DNA from: Xylona heveae TC161
Taxonomy: Eukaryota > Ascomycota > Xylonomycetes > Xylonales > Xylonaceae
Direction of reading: 5' to 3'
Length of the DNA: 64,000 nucleotides
NCBI RefSeq assembly: GCF_001619985.1
Contig: NW_017264193.1
Coordinates: 3,191,155-3,255,154, forward strand
Shown here: piece after piece, positions 1 through 11,900 of the stretch
How positions within the stretch are numbered: the first letter of the stretch is position 1
Layout of the letters: each line of letters opens with the position of its first letter
Translations under genes and position numbers: made by a program
The notes under the pieces: generated by a model
What the model was told of the DNA's origin: nothing
Databases searched by the model: none
The model's input: only the letters and a program-made list of their open reading frames with translations

Positions 1-2007
1 AGATTTTGAGAAGTAGATCTAGATCTGGTCCTCGTAAGACCGGCCGAAAAGGGCTGAAGTCGGTGGCAAGGGGTGAGTGGTCCCACCAGATCCCGCTCTA
101 TGATTCTCCTCTATTGTCAAGGCCCCGTGTGGCGATCCGTCTAGTGGAAATTGTAGCATTGCTCGTCTCGATAAATCCCAAAGGGCTCTCATAAAGGTTT
201 CTGAATGATCTGAGGGGCATGGTAATTGACAAAGCTACCTAGTTGAGCCTTTTGATTAAATTGACCCGAGACTTCTACCTTGGTGGTAATAATCTTAGAC
301 AGTCATCTGTCTCTTGTTCTCTCTGTCAGTAAACCGTCCGTAGTAGATTGCCATCTCAGCTGTACCTACACATAAGAGAAGCAATAAAAAACCCTTGACC
401 ATTAACATGACAAATTAAGCCTAGACCTAAGACAAGGATAGATTGATAACGTGTCTTTTGCTCCGATGCAGCTCATGTGATCAAGCCGTCTTTAGGCATT
501 TCCTATCGTCGACTTCGGGAGGCTCTGCAATGTCCTGGTCAGCCCAAATATGTTGAAATCATCTATATATAACCCTTGCTTAGGGTTCGAGACGGCCAGG
601 TGGGGACCGATAACGACATCCAGAGCCTGCCATGGTAATACAAGTGTTGCAATCTCAAAATCTAGCCATGGTAGCATTGCAAGCATTATTAATATCTAAT
701 ATGATACCTTGACGAGCAACGTCTACGACAAGGCTACAGAATATAATAAAATAATTTCTCATCACATTACATGGCCAGGTATCTTGTACCAAAATTCAGC
801 CTCAATGTTGATAAGTGCTTACTCTACGGCCCCGTGCAATTGTGTAAACAAAGATTCCTGCCGGACAAAAACTCGCCGGCTGCATGGTGCTTACTCTACG
901 TCGTTAGGTAACTTATCTATCAATGTTAAAGAGCCTCATTGTCACCTTTTTCTTTTTGATCCGGCTAATCATCCCGACAGACCTAAACTAGGACGGTATA
1001 TGCAATTCCGGCGCAGCAGTCATCCTGCATAAATGGTCTCATCAATGCCAGCCTGATACAGTAGCGTGGCGGCACTGTTAGAGCCTTGCCATGTGAGCTT
1101 GGATAGGCTTCTCATCGTCCTTTTGACTCCGCACCAATTCAAGTATGTTGCGAGACAGGAGGTTGGCCGGGTAGACAAGCACCTCATGAAAGTCCCAATG
1201 ACTTGCCATCCGGGTGAATTCCGAGCTTGGCATAGATGAAGTTGTCTATTTCTACCTATTTGGATCGTACTTCTGAAATGCTTTTCGGTTACTTCTTAGA
1301 AGTTTCGGAATAAAACATCTACGGGAAAAGATCCTTCTAGTACATGTAGAACTAGAACTTCCCAAGGTCAACGGTTTTTTTACTCTACGCCGTTTGATTT
1401 GTCACAGCAATGGTCGCTACCCCTAGCACACTAAGGCCTTGGGCCCCGGCTTTAACCACGGGTTAACGACCCGGGCCGAGAGCTGGTGAGCGGACCGCTT
1501 GCTGCGCCCGTCGCGATCCTGGGGTCACATATACTAGTAGATCTATTGGAAACCTTATATATTCTTATTGTTAAGAAGAGAATCATTTTAATTTTCATGA
1601 AGTTTCAATACAGTTTAAGACTATAGCCATAAATTTAGGCTTACGAGCTTTGCACCAGCAAAATTCCGAAATAGGCTATTCCCCAAAGTAGCAAAGTGAG
1701 CAAATACCAGGTAGGCCCCACGAGCAATCCCCTCTACGTCGAATACTATAACTCCACCAGGCTGTGATCACCATTCAGGTTACTTATTCGAGAAATATAT
1801 TAACAACTAATCAGCTAAATTATGACTGACAACGCTCGTAATTTGCTCGAAATATGCACATTTATTCCAGAATGGTGCATAGATGGTTTTAGTCAATAAG
1901 GTCACCCACGCCCAGTCTGGAGTTTGATCTTATCCTCGAGATCAACCCAGACAAGAGCAACGGTGACCCTAACCAACGGTAACAAGACTCAATCTCACTA
2001 AACTTGG
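1..2007. other. gene-free left flank
   Basis: I recognise no coding region here. The short open frames do not continue through plausible splice sites and resemble no family I know. The stretch is AT-leaning and contains a diverged repeat copy near its middle. The 13-base word tgcttactctacg occurs twice, near 817 and 890. It lies downstream of the P450 gene, which is read leftwards, so the last 100-300 bases before 2008 probably hold that gene's 3' untranslated region and poly(A) signal. Confidence 0.6.
1382..1542. repeat. left copy of a dispersed direct repeat
   Basis: This non-coding segment aligns, in the same orientation, with a segment about 6.8 kb to the right. Shared blocks in the same order include tgtcacagcaatgg, ctagcacac, ggccttggg, gccgagagc, ccgcttgctgc and atactag. 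The copies differ by many substitutions and small indels, so the duplication is old or fast-decaying. I see no clear terminal inverted repeat, target-site duplication or coding capacity. It could be part of an old mobile element or a recombination footprint. Confidence 0.75.
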
Positions 2008-4024
2008 TTACATGGCATGTAACCTGACCTTGACTCCATTTGCAATACGATTAATCAACGTCAAATTATGTCGCACAACTTCATCCTTATCCACACTCTC
2101 CATCGTATCAAACCGTTGCAACAGCCGCACTGTCACATAACTTGCTTCAGTCAGTGCAAATTGCTGGCCGATGCAAATTCGTGGCCCGCCATTGAACTGT
2201 TACACTATCAGTAAGCCGGCCAGTATGAAGAAAGAAAGACAAAAGGTTTGGTGATATATGTGTATGTGAGCAACGCAATTGAGCTTACAGGCAAATATTC
2301 CCACCCAACCTTCCTCCCCTCCCAACGTTCCGGTTTGAATTCATCCGCGTCAGGTCCCCAGATATCCTTCCGGCGGTGCATAACATGAACAGAATAATCG
2401 ACCATCGAACCTTTCGGGACGAAGACGGGCGAGTTTCCATCTTTACCTCCGCCGCGGGGGAGCGTGGTGTCCTTATTGGCGCACCGACCGTTTATGGGCA
2501 CGACGGGGTAGAGGCGCAATGATTCGTCGTTAACATAACGGAGATATTTGCAGTCCTTGAGTTTTGAGAACGTGATCTCCTTAGGTCGGTCGCAGGTGCC
2601 GAAATCGGCGACGATGGAGTCCCGTAGCTTTTTATAGCACTCTGGGTTGTGGGCGAGGCTGTGGAAGACTAGGGCCAAAGTCAATACTCAACAACTAAAA
2701 GGGAGTCGAGGGGAACAGAAGATGCTTACCCCAGCCCAGATGTGAGGCAGTAGTATCGCGACCAGCGAGTAAGACATGTAGTAGTTCAGAGCGTAGCTCG
2801 GTCGGATCTTGGGTTTCAGCAGCTAGGGCCTCGAGGAAGATGTATTGCTCCTTTCCGCCGCTGCCCTTCTCCAAGTCCTTCTTGCGCAGATCCTTTGACA
2901 GGGCAAGCCTCACGAAGTGATCGACAAACTCATGAACAATCTTGCAGGCACCGCGGAATTCCATCGAGTCATAAAGCCACCAGCGATCCATAAAGCGTGC
3001 CCGTGTTGCGAGAGCCCTCTGACCGTCATCTAAAGCTTTTGCGAACTTCGCCTCCGAGCTGCCCATCTTAGTACTTTGGTAACCTGGTAGGAGTCTGAGC
3101 TGACTGTTGACAGATTCACCAAAGAGAAATTCGGTGGCTGAATCTATTGTAAGCCGGAAGAAATAGGGCAGAAGATCAACCTCCTTAGTCCAGCCATCGG
3201 CTTCTATCAAGGGTTCTAATAATCTCATCATGTTTTGAACATGGGTTTCTTCCAGGTTTAGATCGCTGATCTGGTCTCTTGTAAATTGTGGACGCATCAT
3301 GGCCTTTTCTCATAATGTCAGCGTTGGCATTACTTGGAAAGTAGAAACTTGCAGCTATGTAAGGTAAATGTCTTTTATAATCCAATCCCTAATGCCGAGA
3401 AGACATCTAATTCCAAGCAGGAGAACCTCAAATATACATACCCGAGAGTGCTTCCAGTGTTTTCCGTCCGCCGTGAAAATACCATCACCCACCAGTGGGA
3501 GGAAGTTTCCACGCCTTCTTGGTCCCACATCTGAGCCCTGTCAGTCTTGACGGAAGAGGGGATAGACCTGGCAATGCTTACCAAAGTCAGAAAATTGATT
3601 TGCAAGGATAGCTTGGATATTTTTGGGGTCTGCAGTACGAACATTCCGAGCTCCTATTGAAGATAATAGTTAGTAATTTTGTAAATAGGATTTCGAAGAG
3701 TATATTTGAAATGGGCAAAAAGAAAGACGAAAGAGAATTAGAACACCTACCAAGAATCTGATACCGGTAGGTATATGTGCCTAGAGCCTCGAAACGCTCA
3801 ATCAAATCTACAGGAAATTGCTGTGCTCTATCCGCAGCAAGTGCGCGTAATAAATTGTCAATGCCAATTGGACACTTATTCTTCTCAAATGGAGGCTCTT
3901 CACAGTTGAGTTGTCGTGCTTTGGTTGCATTGCGGCGGGAGGTGAGGAAGGTGGAGATCAGAATATAGACGGCAAAAGACGTAGCAAGCCATAAGAGGCC
4001 TGTAATAGTAATAGGCACTTGCAT
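2008..4024 (-). CDS. cytochrome P450, CYP52-like (alkane/fatty-acid hydroxylase class)
   Basis: A haem-thiolate monooxygenase, probably ER-anchored, of the class that hydroxylates n-alkanes or fatty acids at or near the chain end. I join six exons: 4024-3751, 3653-3582, 3530-3442, 3303-2730, 2686-2289 and 2196-2008, giving 531 residues, normal for the family. An N-terminal hydrophobic anchor covers about residues 5-27. The I-helix oxygen-binding motif AGRDTTA lies near residue 325, the K-helix motif ESLR near 391, and the haem loop [10 protein letters not shown] has its thiolate at Cys477. The PERW-type motif (FKPERW) is present. All key motifs are intact, so the gene looks functional. The substrate cannot be read from the sequence; other CYP52-clan families (CYP539, CYP584 and similar) are possible. 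It is divergent from the neighbouring HMG-CoA synthase and shares its promoter. Confidence 0.93.
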
Positions 4025-4288
4025 TTTAACGTTGATACAAGTCGAAAGGCAGTATTTGTGAAATCGGATACAATGCCTCTATCTTGATTTATATCAAAGC
4101 TTTGGAACGCAAATTCTTGCCAACCTCCAGGAGTTTCAAATATAACAAATCCACAAACAAAGTCTGCTATCAAGACAGCAGACTCAAGCTTTTAAGAGCC
4201 AGACGGCAGAATCAAAGACATGTAGTCCACAGGCACGGACACCTGCATTTGGTGGCAGAATGCTAGTTTGATCCAAGGTCCAAGTGCG

Positions 4289-4306
4289 GGGTCCAATTCA
4301 GGTCCC
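4289..4306. promoter_or_regulatory. candidate operator, copy 1
   Basis: GGGTCCAATTCAGGTCCC. It contains two direct ggtcc half-sites and matches the second block at 17 of 18 positions. It lies about 170 bp upstream of the synthase start and 265 bp from the P450 start. Confidence 0.45.
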
Positions 4307-4353
4307 CGAACCTTGTGTGACGGGGATGGTTGGTTGATGCCATGTCAGAACTC

Positions 4354-4371
4354 GGGTCCAAATCAGGTCCC
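4354..4371. promoter_or_regulatory. candidate operator, copy 2
   Basis: GGGTCCAAATCAGGTCCC. It is the same block as copy 1 with a single A/T change, offset by 65 bp. It lies about 105 bp upstream of the synthase start codon. Confidence 0.45.
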
Positions 4372-4476
4372 AAAGTCTCATGCCACCTACAGGGGTCCCG
4401 CGGCCTCACAACCCCTCTTTTTGATTTCCTTTCATCGGGAATAAGCAAGGTGAAAGGTTACAACAACGCTTGCACA

Positions 4477-6095
4477 ATGGCATACCCAGAGAATGTCGGC
4501 ATCAAGGCTATGGAGATTTATGTCCCGGCCCAAGTGAAGCCACCCAGTCTACATCCATGGACCATGGCTGTCAGTTTGAGTCTCTAATTAGAAAATAGTG
4601 CCTGGACCAATCCCTCTTCGAGAAATACCAAGGCGTGTCAACTGGCAAGTACACCATTGGACTGGGCCTCCAGTACATGAATTACTGTACGGATAGAGAG
4701 GGTGCGTTTCATGTGATTATGTCTTTTAGCGACCATACACACCGTGTTTAACCAACATCTATAGACGTCTGTTCGCTGGCCCTGACTGCTGTGTCTTCAC
4801 TGCTTCACAAGTTCAACATCGATCCCAATTCTATCGGACGTCTGGAAGTCGGCACTGAATCGCTCATCGACAAGGCCAAGTCTATCAAATCAGTTCTCAC
4901 GACATTGTTCGAGCCATCTGGCAACACAAGCCTGGAAGGTGTTGACACCATCCACGCCTGCTATGGTGGCACCAATGCCTTGTTCAATGCTGTCAATTGG
5001 GTCGAGTCTCGTTCATGGGACGGTCGAGATGCCATTGTCGTTACATCAGACATCGCGCTCTACAAGGAGGCTTCCTCCCGTCCAACCGGTGGCGCTGGTT
5101 GTGTCGCCATGCTTGTCGGCCCAAACGCACTACTTTCGCCAGAGCCAAGCCTGCGAGGTGTCTATATGACCCACGGTTATGATTTCTACAAGCCTGATCT
5201 CAAGGTCGAGTATCCCATTGTCAACGGCCACGAATCTATTGTCTGCTACCTTAGCGCTCTGGATAAATGCCACAAGGACCTGCTCCGTCGTGCCGAAGCC
5301 GCCAGGGGCAAGCTTGATGGCGATGGATGCAAGGCTGTTAAAAAGAATGTCCTTGACCTTTTTGACTACATGGCCTTTCATACGCCAAATTGCAAACTGG
5401 TCAGCAAGTCATACGGTCGACTCAAGTACAACGACTGCCTGAGATCGATGGACGATGCTGACTGGGAGGGAATCCCCGATGAGCTGCGCAAGCTGGGTTA
5501 CCAAGAGTCCCTGAGAGACAAAGTATTGGAGAAAACCCTCGTGGCTGTAACAAAGGATCAGTTCAAAGGACGAGTTGAGCCATCTATTGTTGCACCCTCC
5601 TTATGTGGAAACATGTACACAAGCAGCCTCTACTGCTCGCTCATCAGCTTGATTAGCAACATTGATCTTGCAGCTGCACAAGGCAAAACCATCGGCATGT
5701 TTAGTGTCAGTAGCTAGATTGCTGTTTATCGAACTCTCCAGAGAGATCATACTGACCTGAGTGGACACATTAGTACGGAAGTGGTACTGCTAGTACCCTT
5801 TTTGGCCTGAAAATAACTGGTGATCTCACCAAGATGGTCGAAAAAATAAATTTAATGGATCGCCTGAAGCAGCGACACGTCTCAACCCCTGAGGAATACG
5901 AAGAGGTAAGCTATAAGTATACAATCTATTTGCAGAGATGTACTAATTAAGTTGTACAAGGCCTGTGCTCTCCGAATGAAAGCCTACGGGAGCAAGAATT
6001 ACAAGCCTGTTGGTGATGTAGCGTCACTGGCAGCGGGAACATACTATCTCGAAAATATTGATGAGGTGTACAAGAGGACCTATAATGTAAAATAA
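4477..6095 (+). CDS. hydroxymethylglutaryl-CoA synthase (likely paralogue)
   Basis: Condenses acetyl-CoA with acetoacetyl-CoA to HMG-CoA, the entry to mevalonate and isoprenoids. Five exons (4477-4533, 4599-4701, 4765-5705, 5774-5905, 5961-6095) give 455 residues, the usual length. Catalytic residues are present: Glu85 in EVGTES, the acyl-accepting Cys119 in HACYGGT and His259 in AFHTPN. Other family signatures include SRPTGGAG, GHESI at the position of the usual GKLS block, and GSGTAS after the fourth exon junction. The start was chosen because MAYPENVGIKAMEIY matches the normal N terminus; the open frame extends upstream to 4330 without family similarity. The intron at 5706 uses an uncommon gtcagt donor. 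Pairing with a P450 and some departures in usually conserved blocks suggest a secondary-pathway or resistance copy rather than the housekeeping Erg13, but the genome's other copy is not visible. Confidence 0.93.
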
Positions 6096-6248
6096 AACGA
6101 GGTGAGCCAATGCAGAAGAGGCAAAAACCTTGGTACATGTACCATGGTGCGAAGACTAGAGGAAGATTTTGGTAGCGTTTATTTTCCTTTTGTACACTAT
6201 AATCTATCTTGATAGATAAAATAGGCTAGTAAGGCCACAACCTTTTAC

Positions 6249-7402
6249 TTACGCATTAATGGATATAGTTACTTTACTCTTTGCCCTGGTCAAAACCTCG
6301 AGCACACTCGTCATTGTCTGCAGGTCACAACTGTCAATGGTGAAAATTATCTGCGGCATGCTTGACGAGGCATTACTTGCCACACTCTCTGCAGTCTGGA
6401 GAAGCTCTTGATGCAAGGGAAGCTCCCAGTCTAGAGGAAAGTGGCAGAGCCTCGAGCTTGCCGACGTTGGTGTCATGTCTGGTACTAAAGAGCCAGATAG
6501 ATTGCACTCGAGGGGAGACTCGCTCTGTAGAGAAGACGTCGAGTTTGAGCCGGGTGGACTCTGGTTGTGGTCACTTTCGAGATAGTCACGGTCATCGCCA
6601 CCATCCATGGTCATATGATCAGGCATGCCCCGCTGAATTGATGGCCATTCAATGCTTGGCTCTTGGAGTGCCCCGGCTTTGTTAGAATAGACGCTGGGCG
6701 TCTTGCTGCTCTGCCTGAGGAGAGCAGTGTGTCTAAGGATAGATCAAGTCAGCGACATACAGCAGCCAGACCGGCATCATGGACCAGGGGTCTTTTGCAA
6801 CCTACCTGTTCTTCAAATTCGTGGTCGAGCGCATCGGGAACTCGAACCTCTTGATATCTTTCCAGTTTGTGCCGTAATGTTTTACTGCAGCAATCAATTG
6901 GACATCCTTCTCACTTGTCCATTCACTGCGGTCCAGCGACGGGTCTAAGCAGTGTTGCCATCGCTTTGCACACTCTGGTTTCATACGTCAGTATGTTAGG
7001 ACAAGTTCGCTCACAATCTCGAGAGTCTGTGGCACCTACGGTCCGCATTTCTGGTTTCTACCGTCTTCGCAACCCGGGCCCATTGGATGCCGTATTTCTG
7101 CACGCCCTCTAGCAATCGTTCGTCCTCGCTCGCAGCCCACAAGCCCTTTTTGGCGCCTGTCAGCTTGAACCACCGCTTGCGGCAATCTTTGTTGTTGCGG
7201 TTCGCGATGGCTTTTGAGACGCTGCTCCAGCTGATTGCCGTGTCCGTAGTCTTCTTGTCCTCCGAAACTTGTAACAATGCACGGTTAGGAGCCAGTGGTA
7301 TTCCATGAGAGCCAATCGCCAAGCACACTTACGTAGCTGCTTGCCCTTCTCAAGCAATATGCGGTCTTCTTGCGGGGTCCAACGCCGTGGACTGCGGGGC
7401 AT
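6249..7402 (-). CDS. three-repeat Myb-like DNA-binding protein
   Basis: Probable nuclear transcription regulator. Four exons (7402-7333, 7267-7040, 6974-6806, 6732-6249) give 316 residues. Three Myb/SANT repeats follow the N terminus, with spaced aromatic residues: repeat 1 begins RRWTPQEDR and ends CRKRWFKL; repeat 2 has GLWAASEDERLL, IQWARVAK and CAKRWQHCL; repeat 3 has EWTSEKDVQLI, NWKDI and NLKNRH. The remaining C-terminal half is Ser/Pro-rich and acidic with no recognised domain. The start at MPRSPRRW places the first repeat at the extreme N terminus, as in other fungal members. It ends 153 bp from the synthase stop and is convergent with it, so it is a candidate local regulator of the P450/synthase pair; that role is inference. 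The same architecture also fits a global Bas1- or Myb-type factor. Confidence 0.85.
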
Positions 7403-8919
7403 TGCTTTGTTGGTTTTGGGATTAATCTGTAGAAGCAAGACGCAAGACTTTGATGACACCCGAGACCCTTGATCACAATATGATATCAAGTGGCAACTCG
7501 GGCCCGGGGATAGGATAAGATATTCATGAGAGATAAAGCATAGCTTTTGTATATATCTAAGTCATTTCTAAAGCATTACTACCTTGTATTGATATCACTT
7601 TCCGTGTACCGAGAATCGCTGTGTGCTCAATCCATAAAATATGAACTGCATGGGGCCTGGGTCCCGCATACCCACTTTGCCAGCGGTTAAAGTAGAATCA
7701 GCGCGAGTTGGAGTTGTCTCCAATCACTCCGATATACTTCGTACCGGAGTGCGCAGCTTGCATGGATAAGAAGCGGGGAGAACCCGGTATTCATGTGGTC
7801 TTGAAGTTGTTGGGAACCCCGTTAACATGGACTCCACTCTTCGCCAGCCGAAAAACAAAGCAGTCAAACACTCTTACGCTACAAACCTCTTCAGATTACC
7901 TCTAGTTATTAATTTCTTTACATCATGACGTTGGAAGTCGTTGATTACTTTCATCCCTTATTTACAAGATGTGTAGGTGATGCTACTCGTAATGCAGCTG
8001 TGAGTTGTCTTTGGAAGCCTGGCAACCTGCTCTGCCATCTGTCCGAGGTTAGACGACCCCAGTGTCTTAGTGTCAGGGGTTGGTTGACTCTCGCCGCACA
8101 AAGGATCATTATGGTTGGTTCAGCTCTGCACCAAAATAATTCCCTTGACGCTGGCACAATGTGATGGGGATACCCAAGGCACTCCGAGTACGGAATATGC
8201 TGTACGGCATGCAATTTTGTCACAGCAATGGCTGCGACCCCCTAGCACACCAGAACTGATGGCCTTGGCCCAGGCTTTGGACCGTTGATTTACGGAGAAC
8301 AGTTGTGCCGAGAGCCCGGTGGCCCCGGGAACGGGCCGCTTGCTGCCCCCAGTTGTTGGCCTGGTCGCCGTCATGTGGTCATACTAGAGATAACTGAGAT
8401 GTCTCGTTTACGGACCCTAGTCCTATCATCGACCACGAATTATAAACGACAACCAGTTGGTATACTACTGAGTATTCTTGGTAATCTCTAGAAGAGAGCT
8501 CGGAGGTACATTAGGCACTCACTGCTAATAAAAAATACCTTTTGGAAGAAATAGGGAGGGATCGGTTTAGAATAAGGAATGGAAACGGCAGGAGGCAGGA
8601 GATACTCAGATTCCTTTACATTAAATTTCTCACCATCGAGAATATATAAACACTATTGGCTGACAATCTAAATTTGACATTTCTTATGACCATGACTGCT
8701 TTTTGAACCCTTTTTTCTTTTGGCGTCATTTACAGAGACGATGGGATATGCACTGCGCTATGCTACTACTAGGCAAAAAATCATGGCAAGATAAAAAAAA
8801 AATATGATGCCCTTTGCAGCAACAATTGCATATGCCCGACTAGGGCAGTGTGCTTGACCGTTGCGCGTAGCTCAAGCCGAACCTAGGTAGGAAAATGTGT
8901 TTGAGATGACCCTGACAGC
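7403..8919. other. gene-free spacer containing the right repeat copy
   Basis: No credible gene. The first few hundred bases upstream of 7402 should hold the Myb gene's promoter. The right copy of the dispersed repeat occupies about 8195-8392. Past about 8500 the sequence is AT-rich with A tracts (for example near 8786) and probably contains the 3' untranslated region of the CAND1 gene. Confidence 0.6.
8195..8392. repeat. right copy of a dispersed direct repeat
   Basis: Partner of the repeat near 1.4 kb, in the same orientation. It shares tgtcacagcaatgg, ctagcacac, ggccttgg, gccgagagc, ccgcttgctgc and atactag in order. It is slightly longer because of small insertions. The two copies bracket the P450, HMG-CoA synthase and Myb genes. 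No coding capacity is seen. Confidence 0.75.
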
Positions 8920-11900
8920 TTAGACAGCCTGTCCCTTGGACTCGTCCTCTACAGTCTTCAACTGCCCCGCAAAATCTCGACGAACCCAGTCCCAAAAGAG
9001 TGGCCAGGACTGAGAATACGGAATACTCGTCGGATTGGAACCAGCTCCGGGGAATGCACGAGAAAGTTGCAAACTGACGCGGAGTACACCCTTGTTAGCC
9101 TCGGCGACTTTTTCGAGTTCTTGCTTGACCGCATTATCTTTAGGCTTGAACGACAGAATGGCGCGGAACCGGTCGGCAATGGCATCGAGACGCATACCCG
9201 TCTCATTGGGCGCAAGAGCGATGAGTTTAGTCAACATCAGGTTGCACAGGACGCGAATGTCATGCTCGTCGTCTAGGCCGGCAATGACTCGATCGTAAAA
9301 ATCAGATACATTGATTCGTGAAAAAGCCGTGTCCAAAAGCGCATAGAGAGTTTCGTATGCAGACTTTTGCAAAAGAACAAACAAAAGTTAGTTATGTTGT
9401 TATTGCGAAAGAATGAAAATAGCACCGGTCAAAATGGTTATCTTACCTTTCGGACTTCTAGGCCATCGTCGACCTTGTGTCTGAATGGACCCATTTGGAC
9501 TTCCCGCACGAGCTCGGCTCGGATATTTGTTTCCTTCATGACAATGGGAAGGAGTTGGCCCAGGTTAGGCATCACCAGTTCTGGCTTGTTGTGCACGGCA
9601 GAATTGAGCGAGCTTAATGCCAAACGTCGGTTTTCTAAATCAACGTCGGTCAACATGGTGACGAAAATGCCAACGAGGTTTGGTCGAAGAGCATCTTCGT
9701 AGGCATCATCGGCCTCGGTAAGGGTGTATCGGATTGCTTGAATGGCCATGCTGCGGACTGCAACGATACGGTCTTGCAGGCAAGACTATCCAGAGTGTTA
9801 ATATATGCTTTTTTCTTTTTTCTTTCGATAAAGAGAATTGAGATAATACCTGAAGAAGTGGAAGATAGTTTCGAGGATCAACCACTGCCAGCCTTCCAAG
9901 ACACTCAGCTCCAACAGCCTTGTTGTCTTCCGACTGCGTCGACGTGATAAGAGTGTCCCAAATTTGTCTGCTAAATGGAGCAATGTTCGTCTTCGGCTCG
10001 TTCGCATGCTGCAGAACTTCTTTGATAGAGTGCAGGAACAAGTACTGCGAGTTGCCAGCCTCGGGCAACGTGGACAGGATTACAGGGAGATACTTGTCCA
10101 CATTTCCTGCACTTGCTCTACCCAGAGCAATTGAGGCTGCGAGAGACACTTGATCGGACTTTGATGAAAAGTATGAAATGAAAAGATCAGGAGTAAGAGA
10201 GTACGATGAGCCCAGGCGCAGCCCAGCTTCCCCGAGAACAGCCAAAGACAAACACTTGCGCTGATCGTCCGATGCAGACTGTAGCTCTGCAACAAAGTCA
10301 TTTAGCTCAACGCCAACCGTAGACTGGCCATGCACTAAGAGCGTTCCTAGAGCTTTGCCTACAACGGTCGGATCACCGCCAACTCCAACATCCTTCAATA
10401 ACCCTTGCATAAGTGGCCCCCCGGCGCCCTGCTCACCGATCGCTGCGACCAGGCTGAGTAACGGATCGAGAACGAAACCGCTAAGCGGGGCAACTACGAT
10501 GCTGCACAAAGCTTTGTTTATATCGTCTTTCGCCACTAATTTGGCATTGCCATGAGCCAGTTTCGCCAGGACGATGAGAGCAGGACCGAGAAGATGAAGA
10601 TCATCAACCGTCAGAAGTGGCGACAATAGATCAACTAGACCGGCGATTGTCTGATCGTCCAAATTCGCAAGTCCGTTGGGATTCAACACTAGGTTCTTCA
10701 ATGCACCGAGGCTGGCGCCGCGTAGCGATCTGTCTGCCTTGCGAAGCTGCGCGCCGAGTTCTAGTGCAACTTGCTGCACCCAGGGAGCCGAAAATTCCTT
10801 CTTGTCACTCGCCATGGAGGCAACTGCATCAATTGCACGAACAGCCGCAAGTCGAGTGGTCTCGTTCCGGAGTCTATCGAGAAGAACATCCAGGCCTCTG
10901 GTTCTCTTCTCCGCCGAAAGGAGGCTGGGATGGCCGGAGGCGCGAGCGAGCAAGACACCTAGAGCATGAATTGCGCGCTGCCTGACTTCCAAGTCGGCTT
11001 CAGTGGCAGCTACTCGATTAATAGCCGCATCATAAAGTTGAAGCAAGTACTCCTCGGAGTGTTGGTTGCCAGTACCACGTGGAGGCGTAAGCGCTTTGAT
11101 GAGCTGCTCGGTGGTACCAAGAGCTTCAGTCGACACCTTGTAAGACTTGTCAGTAATGGCCACCACAATGGCAGGAACCAGCTTGGCGAGGTATGGCTGC
11201 AGAACCGCAGATGGGTGAGTCTCGATTATGGCACTGGTCAAAGCAAGGGCCTCAATTCGAAGGGTGCCGCCCGTTGCAGATGCTGCACTTCCAGTAGCGG
11301 CTGTGGCCGTTGACATGGAGCCTCCAACGGAGCTAGCCACCTTCACAGCATCCACTAACGGCGCCATGATCTGACCCAGAAAATCAGATAACCCGCCACG
11401 CTGCACATTGACAATGTCTCTCAGCAGAGAGATAGAAGCCTGCTTGGTAGGAATTGAATGCCCTTTGAGAAGCTTGGAAATCTCAGTGATAATAGAGGGC
11501 ACTAGGTCAGCCAGATTCGCCTTTGGCCCCGATGAAGGGGGCGACTGCACCGCAGGAGATGCTACGCCAGTAGAGAGAGAAATAGAAGTTTGAACGTCAA
11601 ACATGCTAGTATCGCTACCTCGTCTTCTTTTTCTGCTCATGGGCGGCCCCATGGCCGAGGCGAGACCATCTTCCTGAGCCGGGCTGCTTAACACGGGAAC
11701 ACCCTCGCCCGTTTTCCGGACCAGTGAACTCATCGTTGCCAAGATCTCCAGTCGAACGTTATCTTCCCTCTCTTTGAAGCGGCTTACGAGTACCGGAGCA
11801 ATCTGTTCGTACAGCGTCCCATCCTCTAAGAGATCGCCATTGGCACGTGTAGAAATGATCGTATACAGGACCTTGGCAGCGCATCGCCTGACCTTCCAGC

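Larger units (their letters stand above)
4025..4476. promoter_or_regulatory. divergent promoter between P450 and HMG-CoA synthase
   Basis: This 452-bp spacer separates the start codons of two genes read away from each other, so any regulator bound here could act on both. Its right half is rich in the pentamer ggtcc: I count at least six copies between about 4277 and 4395, four of them in two nearly identical 18-bp blocks listed separately. I do not recognise the factor that reads this motif. Confidence 0.6.

Noticed and set aside
709-1032. 107-residue plus-strand open frame
   Set aside because: Composition is not protein-like, no known family, no splice partners, and it lies in the gene-poor flank.
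4330-4476. In-frame upstream extension of HMG-CoA synthase
   Set aside because: It has no family resemblance and overlaps the repeated promoter sites; ATG 4477 gives the normal N terminus.
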